Positions 24,483 to 32,714 of a stretch of DNA of 43,037 bases are shown piece after piece. The notes under the pieces are model-generated. The model was not told the DNA's origin and made no database searches. It saw only the letters and a list, made by a program, of their open reading frames with translations. How positions within the stretch are numbered: the stretch's first letter is position 1; the number at the start of each line of letters is the position of its first letter. The stretch lies in the NCBI GenBank assembly GCA_035550595.1, contig DASZOV010000006.1, forward strand, positions 1 to 43,037, written 5' to 3'. This DNA comes from CALFMR01 sp035550595. GTDB taxonomy: Bacteria; Acidobacteriota; Vicinamibacteria; Vicinamibacterales; SCN-69-37. A program made the position numbers and the translations under genes.

Positions 24483-24528
24483 CGGGCTGGACGGAAACCG
24501 CTCGTTCCCTTCACACGCGGGAGACTCT

Positions 24529-25473
24529 ATGCGCATGCGACGGTATCTCACCGGGGTCGTTTTCGCGATCGTCACGCTGGCGGCCTCAACGGCTGCTTTC
24601 GCCCAGGCCGCCGTCACCGAGACGGACATCGCAAGGCTCGACACCACGGCCGGCGAGATCCGCCAGCAGGTGACGACGCTCCAGACCAGCGATCCCACGC
24701 TGGCCGCCGACGTCGAGAAGTCGCTCGGGGATCTGTCCGACGAGATCACGTACCTGCGCGTCAAACTGAAGCGCGAAGGCAGCGTCTCGCGCGACGAGTA
24801 CTCGTCCTTGCGCGATCGGCTCGAGACGTTGCGCGTGCGTGCGCAAGGCGACAAGGTGGCGGCGCAGCCCGCGCTGAACGAGTCTGCCTCGACACCCGCG
24901 GCCGCGCCAGCGGCGGCGCCGGCGAGCGGCACGGTGCCCGTTGGCGCGGAGCTGGACGTCCGGCTGCAGGCATCGCTCAGCTCGGCGACCGCCAAGGTCG
25001 AGCAGCGTTTCGACGCCACGACGATGGCCGACTATGCGACGTCGACGGGCGCGGTGCTGATTCCGGCCGGATCGATCGTGCGCGGCTTCGTCAGCTCGGT
25101 CAGCCCCGCCGGCCACCTCGATCGGCGCGGCAGCCTGACGCTGTCGTTCGACGAGCTGCGCATCGGCGATCGATCGCAGCCATTGCGCGCGTCGGTGCTG
25201 CAGGCGCTCGACGGCAAGGGCACGCAGGACAACGCGCGGCTCGGCGCGGGCGCCGCGGTCGGCGCGATCATCGGCGGCATTCTCGGCGGCGGCAAGGGCG
25301 CGCTGCTCGGAGTACTCGTCGGGGGCGGCGGCACGATGGCGGCGACGGCCGGGGCGGACGTCGAGCTGCCGGCGGGAACGATCCTGCGGATTCGCGTCGA
25401 CCAGCCCGTCGACATCGCGGCCGGTGCGGCGACGCCAGCGTCAGCGACACCGTCGGCGACGCCCCAGCAATAG
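24529..25473 (+). CDS. Secreted coiled-coil protein with glycine zipper and VirB10/TrbI-like strands
   Basis: 314 residues; the ATG at 24535 is an alternative. A signal peptide (1-26, ending AFAQ) is followed by a predicted helical segment (about 30-105: TTAGEIRQQVTTLQ...RDEYSSLRDRLETLRVRAQ), probably coiled coil. A Pro/Ala linker comes next. The C-terminal half resembles the TrbI/VirB10 beta-domain: VPVGAELDVRL, then GAVLIPAGSIVRGFVSSV, RGSLTLSFDELRI and LPAGTILRIRVDQPV. A glycine-zipper stretch (about 240-275: GAAVGAIIGGILGGGKGALLGVLVGG) is typical of outer-membrane-associated proteins. No secretion system genes adjoin it. Envelope location is likely; the role is unknown. Confidence 0.75.
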   Translation: MRMRRYLTGVVFAIVTLAASTAAFAQAAVTETDIARLDTTAGEIRQQVTTLQTSDPTLAADVEKSLGDLSDEITYLRVKLKREGSVSRDEYSSLRDRLETLRVRAQGDKVAAQPALNESASTPAAAPAAAPASGTVPVGAELDVRLQASLSSATAKVEQRFDATTMADYATSTGAVLIPAGSIVRGFVSSVSPAGHLDRRGSLTLSFDELRIGDRSQPLRASVLQALDGKGTQDNARLGAGAAVGAIIGGILGGGKGALLGVLVGGGGTMAATAGADVELPAGTILRIRVDQPVDIAAGAATPASATPSATPQQ

Positions 25474-25491
25474 CGCGCGGACGCGCGGCTA
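25471..25491. terminator. Palindrome spanning both stop codons of convergent genes
   Basis: TAGCGCGCG pairs with the complementary end GCTA preceded by CGCGCG, with one bulge. The first three bases are the TAG of the plus gene and the last three are the complement of the minus-strand stop. It could fold in RNA from either strand. There is no T-run. Confidence 0.35.
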
Positions 25492-28158
25492 GGACCGTCG
25501 GGCGGCGGCGGCTTGCTGTCGGCGGCGCTTCAGGAACAGGCCCTTCCGCGACACGCCGAGGAGCTTCGCGGCTTCGGTGAAGCGGCCACCCGAGGCGATC
25601 ATCGCGCGTTCGATGAACTCCTGTTCGAGCTGGCTGATGGCATCGCCGAGCGTCTGACCAAGGCGGATCTGCACGACGGGTGCCTGCGGCGCGGGTGCGG
25701 CGCCCGCCGACGTGCGGGCGTTCCATCGCTGCGCGATCTCCGGCAGCAGGTCGGCGCTCGACAGCGTGGACCCATTGGCGGCCATCGCGACGACGCGCCG
25801 GATCTCGTTCGACAACTCGCGGATGTTGCCGGGCCAGTCGTAGAGCAGGAGCGCGGCGATGAAGTCGTCGCCCAGGCGCAGGCCGGTGCGCTCGCACTCG
25901 ATCGCGTGCCGGGTGAGGAAGAGTGACGCGAACGCCGGAATCTCGTCCTTGCGTTCGCGCAGCGGCGGCAGGTGCAGGCGCGCGCCGCCGACGCGGTAGA
26001 CCAGGTCGCGGCGGAAGCGTCCCTGTTCGACCATCGTGTCCACGTCGGCGTTGGTCGCCGATACGAGACGCACGTGGACGCGATAGGTCTGCGTATCGCC
26101 GAGCGGCTGAATCTCGCCGCTCTCGAGGAACCGCAGCAGCTTGGGCTGCGCCGCGAAGCCGAGGTCGCCGATCTCGTCGAGGAAGAGCGTGCCGCGCTCG
26201 GCGGTGCGAATCAGCCCCAGGAACGAATCGGACGCGCCGGTGAACGCGCCTCGCCGATGGCCGAAGAGCTGGCTTTCGACCAGCTCGTGCGGCACGGTCG
26301 ACGAATTGAAGGGGACGAACGGTCCGCGTTTCACGCGGCTGTTGTCGTGGATGAGCCGCGCGATGACTTCCTTGCCGGTCCCGGTTTCGCCGGTCAGCAG
26401 GATGGGCAACTCGGTCGAGGCGAGCCGCGTGGCGATCTTGACGATCTCGATCATCCGTGGCGAGCGGAACACGGCGTCGTCTCCGCCCGGCGTGATGGTA
26501 CGTGGCCACAGGTTCTGGTCGTCGTCTTCGTTCTCGGCTTCAGCCGTGCGGTTCACGGCGGCCTGGACGAGATCCGCGACGCTCTTGAGCAGCGAGATCT
26601 CGTCGATCGAGCGCACGGCTGTGACGCGGATCGTGATCTTGCGGTCCGATCCGCGCAGTCGAATGCTGAACGTGCCGTCGCCGTCGAGGTCGGAGCTGGT
26701 CGACGGCTCCGGGCGAAACGCACAGTTCGAGACGCGCTGGACGTCGAGACGCGCGCCGACGGCCGTGGCGTCGAGGATCGACACCACGCGATGGGCGAGC
26801 AGGTCGATCGAGTGTCCGGCGCCGAGGATGGCGGCGACGTCGGTGAGGACGAGCGCGGTGCGGGTCACGTCGAGCGTCGGGTGCGGAGGGGCGACGGCGA
26901 GCGTCGTACGCGACAGTTCGCCGCGCTGCCGCTCGATCCACGTCTCGTGGTACCTGTGGCCGATGGCACGGCACGCCGCGAGCGACCGATCGAAGTGCAG
27001 CGCGGCGGCCGATCGATCGCCGTTGAGCCCGGCGCAGATGGCCTTGGACGCTTCGAGGACGATGAGCGAATCGACGGCGCCCCGCGGACAGGTCTTGACC
27101 GCGTGCGCGAGGACGCGATCGGCCTGCGGCCGTCGTCCGAGCCGGGTGAGCGCGCGCGCCTTGGCGCAGAGCAGCGCCGTGCGGACGGCCTTGTACTGAC
27201 GCCTGGACACCTCCGTGTCGGCGTCGTCGCAGATCTCGATGATGCGGTCCCAGTCCTCGAGCCGTTCATGATACGCACAGCGCGTGATCTGGTGCGCCAA
27301 GTCGTACCAGGACCGCGCGGGGAGACGATGCGGAGTGGAGGTGCGTGCGCACTCGTCAATTAATTGCGCACACTTATCGAGACGGTCTTCATGCAACTCA
27401 AGTTGGGCCAAACTGTCTAATGACCCAACCTTGATATAAGTGATCTCTTTAGTAAAAGGTAAAATTCGCTCAAAACTCTTCCGTGCACGGACGACATTGC
27501 CAAGATAGAGATCCGCGACACCGATGTTCGATGTCGCGGCAAGAATGTATCGCGCAAATGCTCCCGTTCGCGCTCGCCGCAGACATTTGAGCGCTGATGA
27601 CTTACATTCGCGGAGATTGCCGGCAATTGCCTCAATGGATGCGTTAACGAGGTCCACCGAACAACGCAGCGCCTCATTGGTATGGCGTTCCGCGAGCACT
27701 CTGGCCAACTGCAGGTGATGTCGCGCAGAGAAGAACCGCCCCCTAATCCCCTCAACTCGCGCGACGGCAAGATGAAGCCCACACAGAGACCTCGCATCAC
27801 CGACTCGTGCCGCCAGTTCTCTCAGTTGAGTCAATCCTGCCAGCGCCTCTTCCGGCGTCTGGAAGTCGGTCGCACGAACAAAGTGTGCAAATGCCGCGTT
27901 GTATTGGGCCTCTGAAGAAACGCGCCCACCCACGTCAATAGCCTTCCCAAGGAGCTCAAGTGCCGCTACGATGTCTCCGGAGTCAAAGAGGGCCATTCCT
28001 TGTAGCACGAGGCACTCTGCCGTCGCACGCTCATCGAGCGTTGCAAGCAGGTCAGACGAGACCATCTGGGCTGCGGCCGCCGTTTGTCCACTCTGATAGA
28101 GAGCTGCTACGGTTTGGACCTGATCGCGACCGACGACGTACCGAGTGTCCTTGTGCAT
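25489..28158 (-). CDS. TPR-containing sigma-54-dependent transcriptional activator
   Basis: 889 residues from the ATG at 28158, with GAGGA upstream. A TTG at 28191 is possible but less likely. Residues 1-430 are TPR-like helices (for example ATAECLVLQGMALFDSGDIVAALELLGKAI). About 430-565 is a GAF-like region (LTDVAAILGAGHSIDLLAHRVVSILDATAVGARLDV). The AAA+ domain follows: Walker A GETGTGKE (about 589), GAFTGA (about 637), which contacts sigma-54, and GTLFLDEIGD (Walker B). The C-terminus is a Fis-type helix-turn-helix (IASGGRFTEAAKLLGVSRKGLFLKRR). It should activate sigma-54 promoters in response to a signal sensed by the TPR/GAF part. No receiver domain is present. The first roughly 270 codons (27340-28158) are far more AT-rich than the rest, so the gene looks chimeric. 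It is last in a minus-strand run after the HD-GYP gene (215-base gap). Confidence 0.92.
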   Translation of the reverse strand: MHKDTRYVVGRDQVQTVAALYQSGQTAAAAQMVSSDLLATLDERATAECLVLQGMALFDSGDIVAALELLGKAIDVGGRVSSEAQYNAAFAHFVRATDFQTPEEALAGLTQLRELAARVGDARSLCGLHLAVARVEGIRGRFFSARHHLQLARVLAERHTNEALRCSVDLVNASIEAIAGNLRECKSSALKCLRRARTGAFARYILAATSNIGVADLYLGNVVRARKSFERILPFTKEITYIKVGSLDSLAQLELHEDRLDKCAQLIDECARTSTPHRLPARSWYDLAHQITRCAYHERLEDWDRIIEICDDADTEVSRRQYKAVRTALLCAKARALTRLGRRPQADRVLAHAVKTCPRGAVDSLIVLEASKAICAGLNGDRSAAALHFDRSLAACRAIGHRYHETWIERQRGELSRTTLAVAPPHPTLDVTRTALVLTDVAAILGAGHSIDLLAHRVVSILDATAVGARLDVQRVSNCAFRPEPSTSSDLDGDGTFSIRLRGSDRKITIRVTAVRSIDEISLLKSVADLVQAAVNRTAEAENEDDDQNLWPRTITPGGDDAVFRSPRMIEIVKIATRLASTELPILLTGETGTGKEVIARLIHDNSRVKRGPFVPFNSSTVPHELVESQLFGHRRGAFTGASDSFLGLIRTAERGTLFLDEIGDLGFAAQPKLLRFLESGEIQPLGDTQTYRVHVRLVSATNADVDTMVEQGRFRRDLVYRVGGARLHLPPLRERKDEIPAFASLFLTRHAIECERTGLRLGDDFIAALLLYDWPGNIRELSNEIRRVVAMAANGSTLSSADLLPEIAQRWNARTSAGAAPAPQAPVVQIRLGQTLGDAISQLEQEFIERAMIASGGRFTEAAKLLGVSRKGLFLKRRRQQAAAARRS

Positions 28159-28373
28159 TGGCCCAAGTCCTCGAATGCCCTGGCAAGGCAACGCCTACGC
28201 CGGGTCTGACGCCTGAAGTTGAGTGGCGGCGTACCCTATCATTACGCGGTTCTTGATTGCAAGATCGCGCAGATCGCCGGTTGCCAGAAGTCGCGATAGT
28301 GCCTATTTCTCGCGTTTTGGACAGATCGGAAGCAAGCGAGAGGGATTCGTTGATTCTGCCGCGCGCTTAAATT

Positions 28374-30305
28374 TTAGTGAATTGTCGAATCGGCACCCTG
28401 CAGATGGCTGGCGGGCGGCTTGGCGCCGTCTTGCGACAGCGCAATCGATGCATCAGCAAACAGCGTTGCAGCACTCTCAACGATGCGCACGTGATCTCGA
28501 TCGAAAGGCGTGCTGCTGTAACATGTGACGACGCCGACTGGACGCCCTTGTCCTGCGATAATTGGCACGGCCAGCGCGTATCTGAGGGCGGTGGAAAATG
28601 TCCTAGCAACCGGTCCCAACTCTAATGCGGCCGTTGAATTTACTACCGGCTGGCGATGAGCGAAAGACCAGCCCGATATTCTCTCTCCCAGCGGGATACG
28701 CAAGGCACCGATCGCAGCGGCGCCAACGCCCGAGCTGGCAACAGCATGCAACTCATTGGTTTCAGCAATAGGCATGAAGAGCCCGATGCCAGCAGCCGGT
28801 ATTACTTTATGAATATGCCGAAGCAAGACGTCAGATGCAGCTTGATCTGTACGCGCAAGCGGAAGCTCGCGACGAAGCTCGTTGAGTTCTCGCTCTTCGG
28901 CAGTAGTCGCCGAGATGACGTCAAGTTGTTTAGAAGTGGCTTTTGAACTAAATGGGCCAGGTTCGTCGGCCTCCATTTCCTCGGCGTCAATTCGTTCCAG
29001 AACATCGACAATTTTGAGAAAGCCATCAACAACCCAGGGATCGTACCAAGATCCGCGGCGTTCTCGGAGAACCTGTTCGGCGTGCTCTCGGCTGTACCGA
29101 GGACGGTACGGCCTGTCAGATGTCAACGCATCGTAACAGTCGACCACGGACAGAATGCGAGCCCCCAATGGAATGGACTGCCCAGCGAGACCGTCTGGAT
29201 AGCCGCTGCCGTCCCAGTTCTCGTGGTGGTGACGGACGATTGGCTCGACGGGGTACGGGAAGTCGATTGACTTGAGGATGTCGGCGCCAACAGCGGCGTG
29301 GACCTTCATACGGTCGAATTCTGAAGGTGTGAGAGGACCTGGCTTGTTCAAAATGTATTCAGGGACAGCGAGTTTTCCCGTGTCATGTAAAAGAGCAGCA
29401 GCACGGATGGCATCGAGCTCACGATCGTCAGTGATGCCAAGGGACTGAGCCAGAGCGATAGTGTACCGCTGCACACGCCGAATGTGGCCATGCGTCACCT
29501 GATCTTTGGCGTCAATAGCGAGTGCCAGGGCTTCGACCGTCGAAAGAAAGACATGATTGAGTTGCGTATTCTTGTCCCGCTCCGCCTCAACGCGCTTATT
29601 TGACCATTGGTACGTAAGAAACAACACGACGAGTAGAGGAAGGATAGCGAGAACGAACTCAGGTTTGACTTCTCGCGTGTTGTAGACGAGCAGCGCCGCA
29701 ATCGAGCCGCCAGCGGCGTAGTTGACGAGCAACTCCCGGAAATGTGTCCACCAGATTCCAACCGGACGCGCGCGCTTTTGGAGTGCGAGCGCGAAGGTGA
29801 TTAACCAGCTATTGAAAATGAAATAGAGAGTAGTGAAAAGCGTGAGCTGAAGAATGAATTTCGGTCCAAATGAAGGGTCGGTTCTAAAGAGCGGTTGGAT
29901 GCCGGCGACGGCAGCAGCCGCCCAAATTGAGAGCGGCGGAGCAGCCATGTTAAAGAGGATCTGCTGCCAACGTAGCCCGCGCCACCAAAATAGGTATGCG
30001 GAAATGAAGACTGCGTCGAGAAGAACGAGAACGGTTCCCCCGGAGCGTCCGAAAAGCAGCGTGCCGGCGATTACAAATGTTTCGGAAATTGAAATGCTGA
30101 CGTTAACAGTCGGGAGCGTAACCGGAAGCAGGCCACTGACGACAGTCAGCGCGACAAGCGAGAGCCACTGATTGCGATATTCAGGGGCCTGCTGCAGCAT
30201 CTCAAGAACGCTGACAGCAACGGCCGCAGTCCCGCACGCGGCCACCGACAAGACGTAGAAATAAATCGTCCCAGAAAATTGGCGCTTGCTGTCTGGCGTT
30301 GCCAC
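28374..30305 (-). CDS. Membrane HD-GYP phosphodiesterase with GAF domain
   Basis: 643 residues from a GTG. The first 235 residues are hydrophobic, with about seven or eight membrane segments forming a MASE-like sensor (for example FYVLSVAACGTAAVAVSVLEML, LPLLVVLFLTYQW). The HD-GYP domain spans about 250-440. It has LLHDTGKLAVPEYILNKPG (His307-Asp308), HHHENWDGSGYPDGLAG (359-373, with GYP at 368-370) and VVDCYDALTSDRPYR. All metal-binding residues appear intact. Such domains hydrolyse cyclic di-GMP. A GAF domain fills about 465-630 and could bind a second signal. Codons are visibly AT-richer than the flanking genes. The gene lies 177 bases downstream of the protease gene and 215 bases upstream of the sigma-54 activator, all on the same strand. 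Confidence 0.93.
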   Translation of the reverse strand: MATPDSKRQFSGTIYFYVLSVAACGTAAVAVSVLEMLQQAPEYRNQWLSLVALTVVSGLLPVTLPTVNVSISISETFVIAGTLLFGRSGGTVLVLLDAVFISAYLFWWRGLRWQQILFNMAAPPLSIWAAAAVAGIQPLFRTDPSFGPKFILQLTLFTTLYFIFNSWLITFALALQKRARPVGIWWTHFRELLVNYAAGGSIAALLVYNTREVKPEFVLAILPLLVVLFLTYQWSNKRVEAERDKNTQLNHVFLSTVEALALAIDAKDQVTHGHIRRVQRYTIALAQSLGITDDRELDAIRAAALLHDTGKLAVPEYILNKPGPLTPSEFDRMKVHAAVGADILKSIDFPYPVEPIVRHHHENWDGSGYPDGLAGQSIPLGARILSVVDCYDALTSDRPYRPRYSREHAEQVLRERRGSWYDPWVVDGFLKIVDVLERIDAEEMEADEPGPFSSKATSKQLDVISATTAEERELNELRRELPLARTDQAASDVLLRHIHKVIPAAGIGLFMPIAETNELHAVASSGVGAAAIGALRIPLGERISGWSFAHRQPVVNSTAALELGPVARTFSTALRYALAVPIIAGQGRPVGVVTCYSSTPFDRDHVRIVESAATLFADASIALSQDGAKPPASHLQGADSTIH

Positions 30306-30353
30306 AACCGACGGGCCTCAGTCCTTCATCTATCGGCAGCGGGTGAAAGTCCC

Positions 30354-30359
30354 ACTATA
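30354..30359 (-). promoter_or_regulatory. Candidate -10 box of the HD-GYP gene
   Basis: On the minus strand TATAGT (five of six consensus positions) lies 48 bases before the GTG at 30305, inside the gap after the protease gene. The hexamers at -35 distance do not resemble TTGACA. It suggests that the HD-GYP gene has its own promoter. Confidence 0.35.
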
Positions 30360-30482
30360 CCTCGAAGGGCTGATTCGTCTTTTATTCGCAGCGGCCACCA
30401 AGACATGGCCGGCCTGAACTGGGCCGAGTCCGCTAGCTCCAAACGATGATGCGCATGTTCATTCTCCGTAAATAGCTATGAA

Positions 30483-32192
30483 TCAAAAGGTTAGAGTGTT
30501 GCCGCCAACGCCGCCATTGCCGTCGCGGCTGCCCCAGACGATGGTGTTGCCGCCGACGCCACCATTGCCGTCGCGGCTGCCCCAGACGATGGTGTTGCCG
30601 CCGACGCCACCATTGCCGTCGCGGCTGCCCCAGACGATGGTGTTGCCGCCGACGCCGCCATTGCCGTCACGGCTGCCCCAGACGATGGTGTTGCCCACCA
30701 CCATCGTGGCGCCGGACGTCGAGCCGGCCCAGGTGGCTTTGTTGAAGAAGGCGATGTCGCCGCCTTCGATCATCTTTCCGCCGATCTGGACGGAGTTGGG
30801 AATGCTCGAAAGGTTGCCTCCGCTGGCGAGTGCAGTCGCAGCGGCCAGCGCCAGGGGAACATCGAGACTGCCGGCGCCCTGGTCGATGAGTCCGAAGTCC
30901 GGAAGTGGCTCCGCGGTGTACTGCAGCGCGAACTTCACCTGCGCAGGCGTAAGGCCAGGATTGGCCTGAAGCAACTGCGCGACGGCGCCGGATACCACTG
31001 CGGCCGCCATGCTCGACCCGGAGAGGGTGAGATAGCTGCCGCCGTTCGTCCCGACGACGCGCCGCTCCGGATAGTTGTTCCAAAGATAGCTGTCGGTCGC
31101 GCCGGCTGACACGATCGCATTGCCAGGCGCGACCAGGTCCGGCTTGATCTGCCATGACTCGGGATGGTCCTCGTCACCGACGGGACCACGCGAGCTGTAG
31201 CTGGCGATCGTGTCGTCGGACCGATCGACGGTGCCCATCGTGTTCAACGCGCCAACCGTGAGTGCGCCCGGCGTGTCTCCGGGCGAGACGACGGCACCGA
31301 CCACCGGCGCGCCGTCGACCGTCGTGCCCACGTTGCCAGCCGACGCCACCACGACCAGGCCCGCCTGAACCGCGCGCTCGACCGCCTGCGCGAGCGGGTC
31401 GTCGCTCGGATCCGTCGTGGGTTCGCGTCCAAGCGACACGTTCAGCACGCGCAGCTTGTACCGATCCTTGTTCTTGATGGACCACTCGAGCGCCGCGATG
31501 ACGTCCGAGACGTACCCCGTCCCGTCCGCGCCGAGCACGCGCAGGCTGATGAGCTCCGCGCCTGGCGCCATGCCGACATAGGCGTTGCCCGCGTCGCTAT
31601 GGCTGCCGCCACCGCTCCCCGCGATGATGCCCGCAATGTGCGTCCCGTGCCCGTACCCGTCGGCGTTGCCGGACGTGTCGCTCGTGAAATCCACTGACAA
31701 CTTCAAACGCTTGGCGACGTCCGGGTGCAGCGAGATGCCCGAGTCGATGACGCCGACGACGACGCCATTGCCCGTCAGGCCGCCGAAGTCACCAGACGGC
31801 CCTGCCCAGAGCTGATTGGCACCGGTCGCCTGCGTGACGACCGCCATCGTGCTCTTGACGACCGCGTCCTCGCTCAGTGCCGCGACGTTCGCGTCGTCGG
31901 CGAGCGCGTTGAGCGCGGCGGTCGTGCCCGTCAGCACGGCGCCCATCTGCAGGCGCTTGACGACCTCGACGCCGTAGGCGGACACGACGCGATCGACCTC
32001 GCTCTGCGGAGCCTCGAGCACGACGTGCACGCCGGTCGCCCCGGGCTGGGCCAGCGCAGTCGCCAGATCACTCGACAACCGGGCGCGATGCTGGGCAGAC
32101 GCCGCTGCCGGCGTCATAACGACCGCGAGGCAGGAGCCGATAAACAGAGACGACCAGAGGTGGATGGAACGGCGCCGGACTGATGCGATCAT
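30483..32192 (-). CDS. Secreted subtilisin-like (S8) serine protease with C-terminal NTIVWG repeats
   Basis: 569 residues from the ATG at 32192; a TTG at 32270 extends the frame but would precede the signal peptide by 26 residues. The signal peptide (about 1-34) ends TPAAASAQ. An Inhibitor_I9-like propeptide follows (about 40-115: GVHVVLEAPQSEVDRVVSAYGVEVVKRL). The catalytic triad is Asp150 (VVVGVIDSG), His182 (GYGHGTHIAG) and Ser394 (LSGSSMAAAVVSG), with the oxyanion Asn in VVASAGNVG. The last 65 residues are four near-identical 16-residue repeats (unit GNTIVWGSRDGNGGVG), preceded by a degenerate GATMVVGNTIVWG. Related acidobacterial subtilases carry similar NxIVWG repeats of unknown role. 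It should be exported and self-processed. It is first in a minus-strand run with the HD-GYP and sigma-54 activator genes. Confidence 0.93.
   Translation of the reverse strand: MIASVRRRSIHLWSSLFIGSCLAVVMTPAAASAQHRARLSSDLATALAQPGATGVHVVLEAPQSEVDRVVSAYGVEVVKRLQMGAVLTGTTAALNALADDANVAALSEDAVVKSTMAVVTQATGANQLWAGPSGDFGGLTGNGVVVGVIDSGISLHPDVAKRLKLSVDFTSDTSGNADGYGHGTHIAGIIAGSGGGSHSDAGNAYVGMAPGAELISLRVLGADGTGYVSDVIAALEWSIKNKDRYKLRVLNVSLGREPTTDPSDDPLAQAVERAVQAGLVVVASAGNVGTTVDGAPVVGAVVSPGDTPGALTVGALNTMGTVDRSDDTIASYSSRGPVGDEDHPESWQIKPDLVAPGNAIVSAGATDSYLWNNYPERRVVGTNGGSYLTLSGSSMAAAVVSGAVAQLLQANPGLTPAQVKFALQYTAEPLPDFGLIDQGAGSLDVPLALAAATALASGGNLSSIPNSVQIGGKMIEGGDIAFFNKATWAGSTSGATMVVGNTIVWGSRDGNGGVGGNTIVWGSRDGNGGVGGNTIVWGSRDGNGGVGGNTIVWGSRDGNGGVGGNTLTF
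30496..30687. repeat. Four 48-bp in-frame tandem repeats
   Basis: Copies begin at 30496, 30544, 30592 and 30640, with a partial fifth at 30688. They differ at only a few positions (for example CAACGCCGCC against CGACGCCACC, and one TCGCGG to TCACGG change). Unit length is 16 codons, so any gain or loss of copies keeps the protease frame. Confidence 0.95.
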
Positions 32193-32714
32193 GAGCAGGA
32201 CCCAAACACGGCTCTTGAGTGAACGAACCAACCTCGACGTGTAGGGCACGTCGGATGCCAAGTGCTGCAACGCGCAGATCTCTGCAGAACTGGCCGAACG
32301 TCACCTACAGCCCCGACCGAGCCTGCCGCCGGGGGCGAAAAATGTCTTCCGATTACGGAACCGTTGCTGCGGTGGCTCCGCTTTGTCCTCGATGAGCCAC
32401 GCTGGTCGTGCTGTCTCGCCTAGAGGGGTCCGATTAGTACACGAGTCGAGCCAAAATTGAAAGTACTTTTCGAAATTGTCATCAGCGCCTGACTGGCGAT
32501 GACAATATTGGGCCTTGGCCATCAAGACCGTTAGCCGAGACGGAAGGCAAGGCGTTGCGCCGCCGGCCCAACGACCAGCCGCAGCAGATTAAGATCCGAC
32601 GCATTCGGCCGGCCGATACCCGAGGGCCGTTCATCGCGCGTCCGCCCAGCGGCTCGCCGACGCATCTGCCGCCCGCGCCTCAAGTGCGATAGGGTTGGCC
32701 TCCAGGAGAACCTG
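32193..32714. other. AT-richer non-coding region between protease and aminotransferase
   Basis: I find no convincing gene in these 522 bases. A 74-codon open frame (32301-32525, minus) has no recognisable features or ribosome site. The stretch 32440-32520 is the most AT-rich and holds an inverted repeat at 32475-32506. Both neighbours point outward, so promoters for the protease (minus) and the aminotransferase (plus) must lie here. I see no clear -35/-10 pair for either. Confidence 0.6.
32475..32506. repeat. Inverted repeat ATTGTCATC ... GATGACAAT
   Basis: Perfect 9-bp arms lie at 32475-32483 and 32498-32506, with further GCC/GGC pairing inside across a three-base bulge. It sits in the divergent non-coding region. 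It could be a regulator operator or an RNA hairpin; no T-run follows on either strand. Confidence 0.6.

Noticed and set aside
30496..30687. 48-bp direct repeats as a possible CRISPR array
   Set aside because: The repeats are contiguous without spacers and encode in-frame 16-residue units of the protease.
32301..32525. 74-codon minus-strand frame in the non-coding region
   Set aside because: No ribosome site, no recognised motif, and AT-rich context in which short open frames are not informative.
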